In this document: positions 1 to 8,411 of the stretch, piece after piece
How the letters are laid out: each line of letters starts with the position of its first letter
Numbering within the stretch: position 1 is the stretch's first letter
Assembly: GCA_945885345.1 (NCBI GenBank)
Contig: CAMCYP010000004.1
Location: 80,730 to 144,729, forward strand
Direction: 5' to 3'
Source of the DNA: Bordetella parapertussis
GTDB taxonomy: Bacteria; Pseudomonadota; Gammaproteobacteria; Burkholderiales; SG8-41
DNA: 64,000 bases
The notes under the pieces: generated by a model
What the model was told of the DNA's origin: nothing
Database searches by the model: none
The model's input: only the letters and a program-made list of their open reading frames with translations
Translations under genes and position numbers: made by a program

Positions 1-33
1 ACGAACTCTACCCGCAACCGTAACCCGATCTCG

Positions 34-63
34 AAAAAATCCCGGCCATGTGCCGGGATTTTC
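34..63. terminator. Bidirectional intrinsic terminator
   Basis: A 10-bp perfect inverted repeat (AAATCCCGGC at 37-46, GCCGGGATTT at 52-61) with a 5-nt loop is flanked by A-rich and T-rich runs. It can end the minus-strand gene at 97-606 and also a plus-strand gene lying left of the window. Confidence 0.75.
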
Positions 64-96
64 ATCGCGCCGGAACGGCACCTCATGCATACCGCA

Positions 97-606
97 CTAT
101 CTGTGCTCTGCAGCCTTCAGATTGGCCTGATCCATCGCGATGTCTTTTTTCTCGCCCTTGATGGCCTGACGGTCCCTGTAAGTCCTTTCAGCATCCCTGG
201 ACTCCGCAGCCATTTTTCCTTCGGCCTTGTCGGCTTTCAGTTTTGAAGTGTCTGTTTTTAATTTACCGTCTTCGCGCAGCAGCGCAGTCTTGTCCGACTT
301 CCGTTGCAGGGATCCCGGCTTGTCAGCCGCGATATCCTTTTTTTCACCATTGATGTTCTGTCTGTCCTTGTAAACCTTTTCAGAGTCCCTGGACTCCGCC
401 GCCATTTTTCCTTCGGCCTTGTCTGTCTTCAGTTTTACCTGGTCGGTTTTCAATCGTGCATTTTCATGATGCAGCGTGGTTTCATCGACTTTCAATTGCG
501 TCTGATCCTCTTTCACCATCACTGAAGGTTGGGCAATCGCAGGAACCGCAGAAAAAACAAAAGTCGCCGCAACTACCGCCATACCAGCCTTATGAATCGT
601 TTTCAT
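97..606 (-). CDS. Secreted lysine-rich protein with a duplicated ~60-residue unit
   Basis: The protein has 169 residues. The start at 606 is chosen because a good ribosome binding site (AGGAGA) lies 8 nt upstream and the residues after it (MKTIHKAGMAVVAATFVFSA, then AIAQ) form a signal peptide, so it is probably periplasmic. The mature part is charged, rich in Lys, Asp and Ala, and predicted helical. It holds two copies of one unit: KADKAEGKMAAESRD followed by an RDRQ(A/N)IKGEKKDIA-type stretch occurs twice. The copies are also similar at DNA level, which suggests a fairly recent internal duplication. I do not recognise the family or a catalytic motif. Small periplasmic charged proteins of this kind can be stress-related, but that is only a guess. 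It is a real gene on signal peptide, RBS and terminator grounds. Confidence 0.7.
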   Translation of the reverse strand: MKTIHKAGMAVVAATFVFSAVPAIAQPSVMVKEDQTQLKVDETTLHHENARLKTDQVKLKTDKAEGKMAAESRDSEKVYKDRQNINGEKKDIAADKPGSLQRKSDKTALLREDGKLKTDTSKLKADKAEGKMAAESRDAERTYRDRQAIKGEKKDIAMDQANLKAAEHR

Positions 607-757
607 GATCACATCTCCTATTGTTGGCGCCTGAATCCGAATGGATACAATACGCATCAATCACGGCGCTTTCTGCGCCCCATTCAATTACCGATATTCA
701 GAAAGCAGTCCGGACTCTGAAAATTTAACGCTCGTTGACATCGCTGTTGGCAAGACT

Positions 758-798
758 GGCTGCAGCGTCGCGGCGATTTGCGCAGCGGCGCTGCAGCC
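758..798. repeat. Inverted repeat downstream of the DegQ-type gene
   Basis: GGCTGCAGCG (758-767) is repeated inverted as CGCTGCAGCC (789-798), making a 10-bp perfect stem with a 21-nt loop just after the protease stop codon. It may work as a transcription end or mRNA-stabilising hairpin, but there is no T-run. Confidence 0.4.
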
Positions 799-808
799 TC
801 CATCAGCA

Positions 809-2245
809 TCAGCCCAGATCCAGCGGCACAAACAGGCGCATATCGTCCCGCTTCACCAGCAAAGCCACGGTTTTCCCGGATTTGGTCAGCGCGCGCAGAT
901 CGCTGACGCTTTTCACCGGCGTGCCGTTGACGGCAAGCACAACATCTCCGGGCTGGATCCCGGCTTTCGCTGCCGGCCCGCTGACATCCTCAACCAGCAA
1001 ACCGTCCTGCACCTGCGCCTGTTGCCGCTCTTCCGGACTCAGCGGCCGCACCGCAAGACCGAGCTTGCCGCCGTTTTCCTTGGCCGTCCCGGTGGCGTCA
1101 GCCACAGCGGCGGCCTTCGCCTCACCCAGTGCAATCTTGATGTCCTGCTGCGCACCTTTGCGCCAGACACCGAAGGTCGCCTTGGTGCCGGGAGGCAATT
1201 CGGCAACGTGGCCTGACAGATCGATCGACCGCGAGATCTCCTGTCCATTGATGCTCAGGATCACGTCACCGGGCTGGATCCCGGCCTTGGCCGCCGGACT
1301 TTCCGGTTCCACTGAACTGACCAGCGCACCGCCGGCCTGTTTCAGCCCGAATGACTGCGCCAGCGACTGGTTGACTTCCTGGATGGTCACGCCAAGGCGG
1401 CCGCGACTGACCTTGCCATGCGCTACCAGCTGATCCTTGACCTTCACCACCATGTCGATGGGAATCGCAAATGACAGGCCCTGATAACCGCCGGTGCTGC
1501 TGTAGATCTGCGAATTGATGCCGATCACCTCACCGTTCAGATTGAACAGCGGGCCACCCGAATTGCCGGGATTGACCGCAACATCGGTCTGGATGAACGG
1601 CACATAAGTGCCGTCGGGCAGTGAACGTGATTTCGCACTGACGATGCCCGAAGTCACGGTGTTCTCGAAACCGAAGGGCGAGCCGATCGCAACCGCCCAT
1701 TCACCGACGCGCACCTTGTCGGAGTCCCCCAGCCGTACCGCCGGCAGATCCTTGGCATCGATTTTCAGCACCGCGACATCGGTCTGCGGATCCGTGCCCA
1801 GCACTTTCGCATTGAACTCGCGGCGATCGGTCAGCTTGACCGTCACCTCGGACGCATTTGCCACCACATGCGCATTGGTCAGGATCACACCGTCGCTGCT
1901 GATGATGAAGCCCGAACCCATGCCGCGGGAAGGTGGCGCCTGCTCCGGTGCCGGCAGCCCGAAATGGCGGAAGAATTCGAAGAAGGGATCATTGGGATCG
2001 AGGTTGCGTGCGCCGCTGTACGCCGTCTTCACGTTCTGTGTGACGCTGATGTTCACAACGGCAGGGCCGTAACGTTCGACCAGCGCGGCAAAGTCCGGCA
2101 ACGCCACCAGTGGCCTTGCCGTTGCTTCCGCCACCACGGCCCGCGCTTCGGCGTGCACCGGCTGGTAGGCGCGGTAACCGCCAAAACCCAGTGCGAGGAA
2201 TACCGCTGTTGCAATCAACGATTTGTTCAGCAATGACTGTTTCAT
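809..2245 (-). CDS. degQ: DegQ/HtrA-family periplasmic serine endoprotease (Do)
   Basis: The 478-residue protein is a trypsin-like protease followed by two PDZ domains, the normal size for the DegP/DegQ/MucD group. The start at 2245 has GGAGA 6 nt upstream and opens with an N-terminal hydrophobic segment (residues 8-22) that acts as export signal or anchor. The catalytic triad is visible: His126 in LTNAHVV, Asp156 in TDVAVLKI and Ser229 in NPGNSGGPLF. The PDZ domains lie at about residues 275-365 and 385-475. The family degrades and refolds damaged envelope proteins. A CTTAAA-N5-CTTAAG element sits 72-88 bp upstream of the start, matching the element before the adjacent response regulator gene, so envelope-stress control by that two-component system is inferred. 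Confidence 0.92.
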   Translation of the reverse strand: MKQSLLNKSLIATAVFLALGFGGYRAYQPVHAEARAVVAEATARPLVALPDFAALVERYGPAVVNISVTQNVKTAYSGARNLDPNDPFFEFFRHFGLPAPEQAPPSRGMGSGFIISSDGVILTNAHVVANASEVTVKLTDRREFNAKVLGTDPQTDVAVLKIDAKDLPAVRLGDSDKVRVGEWAVAIGSPFGFENTVTSGIVSAKSRSLPDGTYVPFIQTDVAVNPGNSGGPLFNLNGEVIGINSQIYSSTGGYQGLSFAIPIDMVVKVKDQLVAHGKVSRGRLGVTIQEVNQSLAQSFGLKQAGGALVSSVEPESPAAKAGIQPGDVILSINGQEISRSIDLSGHVAELPPGTKATFGVWRKGAQQDIKIALGEAKAAAVADATGTAKENGGKLGLAVRPLSPEERQQAQVQDGLLVEDVSGPAAKAGIQPGDVVLAVNGTPVKSVSDLRALTKSGKTVALLVKRDDMRLFVPLDLG

Positions 2246-2316
2246 GAGGGTCTCCGTAATGTTGACCGGGGGATGCACTCGCACCCCGCCTGTGGAAACC
2301 ATGCTGAACCTGCAGA

Positions 2317-2333
2317 CTTAAATCAAACTTAAG
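2317..2333. promoter_or_regulatory. PmrA/QseB-type direct-repeat box upstream of the DegQ-type gene
   Basis: CTTAAA and CTTAAG are separated by exactly 5 bp (2317-2322 and 2328-2333). This is the half-site spacing known for PmrA/QseB-type OmpR-family regulators. It lies in the short gap between the protease gene and the kinase gene. Confidence 0.55.
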
Positions 2334-2356
2334 GCCGGAGAAGCCGGAGAACGCCT

Positions 2357-3655
2357 TTAATGCGCCGGAAACCGCACCCGCACGGCCAGTCCGCGGCCGC
2401 CGGGAGCATCCTCCAGCGTGATCCGGGCGCGATGGCGTCCGACAATATTGCTGACGATGGCGAGGCCCAGCCCGCTGCCGGGAACCTCCGTTCCGGGCCG
2501 ACGGTAAAAACGGTCGAAAACGCGTTCGCGTTCCGCCACGGGAATGCCGGGGCCGTCATCAATGACTTCCAGCACAACGCCCTCCGCGCCCGACAGCACG
2601 TTGACATCGACGTGACCGGATGCGTAATGCACTGCGTTATCCACCAGATTCGCCAGCATCACGCGCAGGCCCTCGGCATCCGCGGTGATCATCACAACGG
2701 TGGCGCCGCCGACGCCGAGATCGATATGCCGTGCCTCCGCCAGTGGTGAACGCTCCGCCACGACCAGTCGCGCCAATACGGCGAGATCCAGCGGCGCCAT
2801 GGCGCGTTCACCTGCCTCCGGATCCTGGCGCGCCAGCGTCAGCAGTTGCTCGACCATGCGGGTGGCCCGGTCGAGCCCGCCCATCACCGTCGCAAACGCA
2901 GCGTCGCGCTCCGCATCCGAATCTGCGCGCGCCGCCAGCTGGATCTGCAAGCGCAGCGCCGCCAGCGGCGTGCGCAACTCATGCGCCGCGTCGGCGACAA
3001 AATCGCGCTGCAGGGCGAGCGCCCGACCGAGGCGATCCAGCAATTCGTTGAGGGCGCCGACCAGCGGCCTGACTTCGTCCGGCAGGCCGCCGGCCGGCAA
3101 GGGTTCGAGTGCCGTTGCGCTGCGTTTTCCGACGGCGCGCGCCACCGTTTCGAGAGGACGCAGTTCCCGCCCCACCGCAACCCAGACCAGCAGCCCCAGC
3201 AGCGGCAGCAGCACCAGAAAAGGACTCAGCGTGCGCAGCGCCGAATCCGCGGCGAGCCGATTGCGAATATGCATCGGCTGCGCCACCTGGATCGTCGTGC
3301 CGCGCTCCTGTATCGAAAACGCCCGCCACGCGCCGCTGCGGGTTTCGACATTGTCATAACCGAGACGCGCGCGGTTGGGCAGCACCGCGTCAGGCTGCGA
3401 GAAATACAACCGCACGCCGTCGCGATTCCAGATCTGGATCGCAAAATCGAATTTCGTCGCGAATTCCTCCGGACTCGCGATCGCAGCACCAAAGCTGCCA
3501 TCGCGCAGCGACAGCGCCATTTGCCGCAAGTTATAGTCGAAAATATCGTCGAGTTCAGCACGTGCCTGGCGGTAAACGCCCCAGGCCGCGATCAGGCCGG
3601 CCACCAGCACGGCGGCCAGCAGCCAGGCCAGCAACTTGTGACGGATCGAAGTCAT
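2357..3655 (-). CDS. QseC/PmrB-like sensor histidine kinase
   Basis: This is a 432-residue inner-membrane sensor kinase. It has a first membrane segment at about residues 9-26, a periplasmic sensor region of about 115 residues, a second membrane segment at about 143-162, a HAMP-like linker, and the dimerisation/phosphoacceptor motif AAHELRTPLAAL with His225. N-, G1- and G2-boxes of the ATPase domain follow (LVDNAVHYA, DDGPGI, GSGLGLAIV). Its ATG overlaps the stop codon of the response regulator (ATGA), so the two are translationally coupled and form one system. The sequence of the H-box and linker looks most like QseC/TctE-type kinases. The signal sensed cannot be read from the sequence. Confidence 0.88.
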   Translation of the reverse strand: MTSIRHKLLAWLLAAVLVAGLIAAWGVYRQARAELDDIFDYNLRQMALSLRDGSFGAAIASPEEFATKFDFAIQIWNRDGVRLYFSQPDAVLPNRARLGYDNVETRSGAWRAFSIQERGTTIQVAQPMHIRNRLAADSALRTLSPFLVLLPLLGLLVWVAVGRELRPLETVARAVGKRSATALEPLPAGGLPDEVRPLVGALNELLDRLGRALALQRDFVADAAHELRTPLAALRLQIQLAARADSDAERDAAFATVMGGLDRATRMVEQLLTLARQDPEAGERAMAPLDLAVLARLVVAERSPLAEARHIDLGVGGATVVMITADAEGLRVMLANLVDNAVHYASGHVDVNVLSGAEGVVLEVIDDGPGIPVAERERVFDRFYRRPGTEVPGSGLGLAIVSNIVGRHRARITLEDAPGGRGLAVRVRFPAH

Positions 3656-4314
3656 GATTGCGACGCCACCTTGTAACCGACACCACGCACATTGCGGATG
3701 AAATCCGCACCGAGTTTGCGGCGCAGGGAATGGATATGCACTTCCACGGCATTGCTCTCGACTTCCTGCCCCCATCCGTAGATGCGTTCTTCGAGTTGTG
3801 CGCGCGACAGCACCGTGCCGGGACGATCCAGCAAGGCTTCCAGCAGCGCAAATTCGCGCGGCGACAGCAACAATGGTTTGCCGTCAAAGCTCGCTTCACG
3901 GCTGGCCGGATTCAGCTGCAGTGCGCCATGACGCAACAAGGGATCGCTGCGCCCGCTGTGCCGGCGCAACAGTGCCCGGATGCGCGCAGCGAGCTCATCC
4001 AGATCAAACGGCTTCACCAGATAGTCGTCGGCACCGGCGTCGAGCCCGGCCACCCGGTCACGCACGGCATCGCGCGCCGTCACGATCAGCACGGGCAGCG
4101 TCTTGCCGGCCTTGCGCAGACCCTGCAGCACCGCGAGACCGTCCTTGCGCGGCAACCCGAGGTCGAGCAGCATCAGGTCATAAGGGGTTGCACGCCATGC
4201 CGCATCCGCAGCCTGGCCGTCACGCACCCAGTCCACGCTGAATCCGTCCTGGCGCAGACCCTTCTGCACGCTGTCACCGATCATCGGATCATCTTCAACC
4301 AGCAGCAGACGCAT
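3652..4314 (-). CDS. OmpR/QseB/PmrA-like response regulator
   Basis: The 220-residue protein has a receiver domain (acidic pair at residues 8-9, phosphoacceptor Asp51 in LLDLGLP, Lys near 101 in VKPFD) and a C-terminal winged-helix DNA-binding domain of the OmpR/PhoB type. The start at 4314 has GAGG 6-7 nt upstream. It is the first gene of a two-gene operon with the kinase and overlaps it by 4 bp. A CTTAAG-N5-CTTAAG element 48-64 bp upstream suggests autoregulation. A second such element stands before the neighbouring DegQ-type protease gene. Confidence 0.9.
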   Translation of the reverse strand: MRLLLVEDDPMIGDSVQKGLRQDGFSVDWVRDGQAADAAWRATPYDLMLLDLGLPRKDGLAVLQGLRKAGKTLPVLIVTARDAVRDRVAGLDAGADDYLVKPFDLDELAARIRALLRRHSGRSDPLLRHGALQLNPASREASFDGKPLLLSPREFALLEALLDRPGTVLSRAQLEERIYGWGQEVESNAVEVHIHSLRRKLGADFIRNVRGVGYKVASQS

Positions 4315-4630
4315 CTTTTTCCTCTTCCGGACAAACCGGCCTCCGATTCTGGGGCGGACCACTTAAGGCCGGCTTAAGAGAATCGCGCATGACTGCGTTT
4401 CCAGTCGCGACGATCCCGCCAGGAATTGTCATTCAGGTAGCAGATTTTAGCGCGCCGTTGCTGCGATACTGCCGTCGGGCTTCACTTTTGCCCCGGGAAG
4501 CCGTCAATGATCAGCCTGAAGTACCCGCCGGGACATCCTTGGCATGAAGGAATTCGAAGATTTGTGACGAAGAAATGCATCTGCCCAATCCACAGGAAAA
4601 TGACGACAACAGCCGGTTCCGGGGCTCACA
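4315..4630. other. Intergenic region between regulator and membrane-protein genes
   Basis: This 316-bp gap holds the divergent promoters. The only clear element is the direct-repeat box at 4362-4378. An ATG at 4574 opens a 31-codon reading frame that runs into the next gene in another frame; nothing supports it as a gene. Confidence 0.5.
4362..4378. promoter_or_regulatory. PmrA/QseB-type direct-repeat box upstream of the response regulator
   Basis: Two perfect CTTAAG half-sites (4362-4367, 4373-4378) are separated by 5 bp. The spacing and sequence match the box described for PmrA/QseB-type regulators, placed where an autoregulatory site would be expected. Confidence 0.6.
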
Positions 4631-5404
4631 ATGGTCCGACACGACATTTCTGACTCACGGCTGCTTACGCTGACTGTGGGCGCGGTGGCCGCGATTGCCG
4701 CCTGGTTTTGCGTGCGCCCGCTGCTGTCGGAGGCCTGGCGCGTTCCGGGAAGTCCCGAACTGTATCTGACCGGCGTCGTCGGCGTGGCACTGCTGCTGGT
4801 ACCGGTTGCGTTCGCACTCGCGAAACGCGGCGGGCGCAGCACGAATCCGGTGGGCTGGTTCAATGCGCACGTGGCCTGTTCGCTGGCTGGCATGTTACTC
4901 ATCGCCGTGCACTCGGGCGGCTTCCTGCGCCGCCCGCCGGCGCTGTTGCTGCTGGCGCTGGTCGCACTAGCCATTCTGGGCGTATGGGCGCGCGTACGCG
5001 GCTCACGGCGCATGGCTGCAACGTTTTCGACCAAAGCCCCCGCGTTCCGCGTGCCGGATTCCGCCACGCGGGAGAGACTGAAACAGATAATCGCCGAGAA
5101 GCGGCGTCTGCTGCAGGCACTCGACCCGCAGGCGGCCGAAAGCACGTTCTCGGCAAACCTGCCGCATTTCATGCGCCATCCGCGGCTTGCTCTGGCTTAC
5201 CGCAAGTTCACGCGCGAGGAAACGATGCTGCTGGGCACGCGACAGGCCGTGTCCGCGGCGCAGGCCTGGTGGCGACCGCTGCACATGGCGCTCGCGTGGC
5301 TGTTCGTGGCCGGAATCGTGATACACGTATTCACGGTATCCTTCTTCGCCGGATACGTCGCGGATGGCGGTCCGATAACTTGGTGGCATCTCACAGCGTG
5401 GTGA
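4631..5404 (+). CDS. Integral membrane protein, possible cytochrome b-like subunit of the adjacent molybdoenzyme
   Basis: The 257-residue protein has about five hydrophobic segments: residues 12-28, 47-64, 78-96, 100-118 and 213-240. Two helices carry histidines at positions suited to bind heme or quinone (AHVACSLAGMLLIAVHS near residues 80-97, and LHMALAW...GIVIH near 216-234). A charged cytoplasmic stretch of about 85 residues separates the fourth and last helix. It ends 4 bp before the ferredoxin-molybdopterin gene, so the two are almost certainly one operon. Its likely job is to anchor that enzyme and pass electrons between it and the quinone pool. It is not a recognisable NrfD/PsrC subunit, and the heme assignment is inference. 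Confidence 0.65.
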   Translation: MVRHDISDSRLLTLTVGAVAAIAAWFCVRPLLSEAWRVPGSPELYLTGVVGVALLLVPVAFALAKRGGRSTNPVGWFNAHVACSLAGMLLIAVHSGGFLRRPPALLLLALVALAILGVWARVRGSRRMAATFSTKAPAFRVPDSATRERLKQIIAEKRRLLQALDPQAAESTFSANLPHFMRHPRLALAYRKFTREETMLLGTRQAVSAAQAWWRPLHMALAWLFVAGIVIHVFTVSFFAGYVADGGPITWWHLTAW

Positions 5405-5408
5405 ATCG

Positions 5409-8399
5409 ATGGGCACAATGAGCGAAAACAATGGCGCCGCGCGCCTCGCCCTGCTGATCGACCTGGAGCGCTGCACCGGCTGCAAAAGCTGCGAGGCGGC
5501 GTGCAAGCAGGAGCACCACCTCGGCCCCGGCGAATACCGCAACAAGGTGGTATGGGCCAGTTCGCTCGAAGAAGAGGGGCTCGCCTTCCTGACACTGACC
5601 TGCCAGCACTGCGAGCGACCGGCGTGCCTGCGCGCCTGCCCGGTCAATCCAAAGGCGATCACCAAGGATGCGGTGACCGGCATCGTGCGGGTCGACGAAT
5701 CGCGCTGCACCGGTTGCGGCGAGTGCGTGATGGCCTGCCCCTATAGCGCCATGGGCTACGACCCGAAGGGCCATCACGCGGTCAAGTGCGACCTGTGCGA
5801 AGAACGCCGCGCAGAAGGGGCGGCGACGACGGCGTGCGCGAGTGTATGCCCCACCCAGGCGATACGCTTTGGCAAACGCACCGAGCTGCTCGCCGAAGCG
5901 GCGGCCGAGGGCCGGGCACCGCGCGACCAGGACCACTTCCTGCTCGGACCCGCAACGATTTATCTGGAACGCCTGCCATCGCAGGATGCCTCCACGACGG
6001 CAAAGATCCCTGCACGCGTTCAGCCCCAGGATGCCCGCCGTCCTGTATTCATGGATGCCCGGGCTTCCCAGGCCGTGGTGATGGAATCGGTACCTGCATT
6101 TCCTTACGGCAGCCCGCGCGACGAGGCAACCGCGGACCGGGTGGTGCCGGGCGGCTGCAACATCTGTTTCAACTGCTGCAGCGTGAAGTTCCATTTCAAG
6201 GGGGACGAGCTTGTCCGCATCACCGGAAATGACGACGACCCACTGCTCAAGGGCCGCGTCTGCGCGAAATCCCAGTTGACGCTCCAGCTTTATCACAGCG
6301 AGCATCGCCTGCGTCATCCTCTAAAACGCGTAGGCGCGCGAGGCGAGAACCGCTTCGAACGCATCTCCTGGGACCAGGCACTTGACGAAATCGCGGAAAA
6401 ACTGAAAAAAGTACGCGATGACTACGGGCCGGAAGCGCTTTCCATGTTCATAGGCACGCGCACCGGCACGCTTGAGGGCCGGGGCTATACCCGGCTCTTC
6501 GCCCAGATGTGGGGCACCCCCAACAAGGACGGTACCGATCCCTTCTGCGGTGCGGCCAAAAGCGTCGCCTTCGAATTGACCCAGGGACGGGTCGGTAGTG
6601 GCAACAGCTATACCCCGGACGACATCGGATCGGCCAGCCTATACGTCTACATCGGCGACAACCAGGCGGAAACCCGGCCGGTCTATTTCGGCATGGTCAA
6701 CGATTGGCGCATCCGCAATCGCGCAAAAATGGTAGTAGTCGATCCACGGCTGACGGCGACAGCGTCGAAAGCGGACCGCTGGCTTGCCATCCGATCCGGA
6801 ACGGACATGGCGCTAGGACTCGCAATGTGCCAGCACATACTCAGGAACGAACTCCACGATAAACGCTTCTGCAGCGACTGGATCATCGGCTTCGAACAAT
6901 GGCGCGATTTCATACTGGAGCGGGGTTATACACCGGAGTGGGCCGAGCCGATCACGGGGATTCCCGCCGCCGAGACACGCAGGCTCGCCGAGGAAGTCGC
7001 CGCCGCCGACGGCTGCGTGATTTTCGCGAGCCGCGGCGTCAACCAGCACACCAACGGCACGCAGACCAACCGGGTTCTCATGTTCCTCGCGGCCATTACC
7101 GGCAACTGGGGACGGCGCGGCGGTGCCTACTTCAACATGACGCACGGCAGCCCAATCCGGGCGAACGCGCCGCAACACCGCCGCGCCAAGATCAACCGCC
7201 AGAAAGTGCGGCGCAGCCCCGCCGGCTGGACCGATGCGATGCTGCACGGCAAGCCGTACCCGCTGCGCGCACTCATTGCCTGCAACAATCCGCTCGCGCA
7301 GTGGCCGGGGCAGGACAAGGTCCGCGCCGCGTTCGAATCGCTCGACCTGCTGGTTCATATCGAGCTTTTCCCCAACGAAACATCGGCCTACGCGGACTAC
7401 GTGTTGCCCGCCGCTACCGGAATCGAGAAAGGCGAGATCGGCCGTTCCAACGACGACCGTCGCATCGTGTGGATCGACAAAATGATCGAGCCTCCGGGCG
7501 AAGCAAAAGCCGACGGCTGGATCTGGATCGAACTGGGCAAACGCCTGGGCTTCGAGGACGTACTGCAGGAGCGCTACAAGGACTCGCGCGTGTTCTGGGA
7601 CGAGGCCTGCATCGGAAGCCCGCTCATCCGCGGCTGCACGCAGGAACGGCTGCATTCCGTGCCGTGGCGCTGGGTACGGCATCCGGTCACCAGCGAAGAT
7701 GCCCCGGAAATCGAAACCCTGTACCTCGAAGGCACCACCGCACCGGGCGCGCCGCCGGGACATCGTTTCCCGACCGCCAGCGGCAAGCTAGAGTTCTGGA
7801 CGGAGGCGATTGAAAGCAAGTTTCAGGTGCTGGGGCTGTCGTCGCTGCCAGAGTTCTATTCCGAGCGCGAGCAGCTGGTCGACCTGCCCTATCTCGAATT
7901 TGAGCACAGCGACTCCGATGCCGGGGTGATTTCCCCGTTTTACGAACCCGCGACCGGCACATCACGGGCACGGATTGTCTCGCCCGCAGAAGCGGGGCGC
8001 GGGGCGCAGCTGCGGGCGCAGGGATACGACACCCAGCTCCTCACCGGGCGCCCCTCTGCGGCGCACTTCCACAGCTGGACGCATTATTTCTGGCAAGCCG
8101 AGGAAATGTGGCCGGACCTGTTCTGCCAAATTCATCCAGACAAGGCGGCTGCCCTCGGCATCTCGGACGGCGCAAAGGTGCACATCGAAACCGATCACGG
8201 CGCGATCGACGCCGTGGCCTGGGTGAATACCGGCATTCGTCCGGATGCCGTGTTCGTGCCGATCGGCTGGGGCGAACGCCAGCCGTACCATCCCTGGCGC
8301 TCGGTGAATTTTCTCACCGACAAGACCCAGCGGGATCCGGTATCGGACCAGACCAATCTCAAGTCTCTGCTATGCCGGGTGTCCCGCGCCACAACCTGA
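5409..8399 (+). CDS. Ferredoxin-fused molybdopterin oxidoreductase (DMSO reductase superfamily, PsrA/PhsA-like)
   Basis: The 996-residue protein fuses two subunits that are usually separate. Residues 15-190 form a DmsB/PsrB-like four-cluster ferredoxin, with cysteine groups at 22-25-28-32, 65-68-73-77, 100-103-106-110 and 127-130-143-147. Residues 245-990 form the catalytic molybdopterin subunit, with a CX2CX3C...C cluster motif (Cys250, 253, 257 and 285) and a likely molybdenum ligand Cys380 in DPFCGAAKS, as in the polysulfide/thiosulfate reductase branch. A C-terminal molydopterin-dinucleotide domain starts near residue 870. There is no twin-arginine signal, so it is probably cytoplasmic. 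ATG at 5409 or 5418 are both possible starts. Substrate is unknown; candidates include sulfur compounds or a CoA-thioester oxidation, but none is shown by the sequence. Confidence 0.88.
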   Translation: MGTMSENNGAARLALLIDLERCTGCKSCEAACKQEHHLGPGEYRNKVVWASSLEEEGLAFLTLTCQHCERPACLRACPVNPKAITKDAVTGIVRVDESRCTGCGECVMACPYSAMGYDPKGHHAVKCDLCEERRAEGAATTACASVCPTQAIRFGKRTELLAEAAAEGRAPRDQDHFLLGPATIYLERLPSQDASTTAKIPARVQPQDARRPVFMDARASQAVVMESVPAFPYGSPRDEATADRVVPGGCNICFNCCSVKFHFKGDELVRITGNDDDPLLKGRVCAKSQLTLQLYHSEHRLRHPLKRVGARGENRFERISWDQALDEIAEKLKKVRDDYGPEALSMFIGTRTGTLEGRGYTRLFAQMWGTPNKDGTDPFCGAAKSVAFELTQGRVGSGNSYTPDDIGSASLYVYIGDNQAETRPVYFGMVNDWRIRNRAKMVVVDPRLTATASKADRWLAIRSGTDMALGLAMCQHILRNELHDKRFCSDWIIGFEQWRDFILERGYTPEWAEPITGIPAAETRRLAEEVAAADGCVIFASRGVNQHTNGTQTNRVLMFLAAITGNWGRRGGAYFNMTHGSPIRANAPQHRRAKINRQKVRRSPAGWTDAMLHGKPYPLRALIACNNPLAQWPGQDKVRAAFESLDLLVHIELFPNETSAYADYVLPAATGIEKGEIGRSNDDRRIVWIDKMIEPPGEAKADGWIWIELGKRLGFEDVLQERYKDSRVFWDEACIGSPLIRGCTQERLHSVPWRWVRHPVTSEDAPEIETLYLEGTTAPGAPPGHRFPTASGKLEFWTEAIESKFQVLGLSSLPEFYSEREQLVDLPYLEFEHSDSDAGVISPFYEPATGTSRARIVSPAEAGRGAQLRAQGYDTQLLTGRPSAAHFHSWTHYFWQAEEMWPDLFCQIHPDKAAALGISDGAKVHIETDHGAIDAVAWVNTGIRPDAVFVPIGWGERQPYHPWRSVNFLTDKTQRDPVSDQTNLKSLLCRVSRATT

Positions 8400-8411
8400 G
8401 CCGACCATGTC

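Noticed and set aside
4574..4669. 31-codon frame before the membrane-protein gene
   Set aside because: It has a weak ribosome binding site, overlaps the next start in another frame and resembles no leader peptide.
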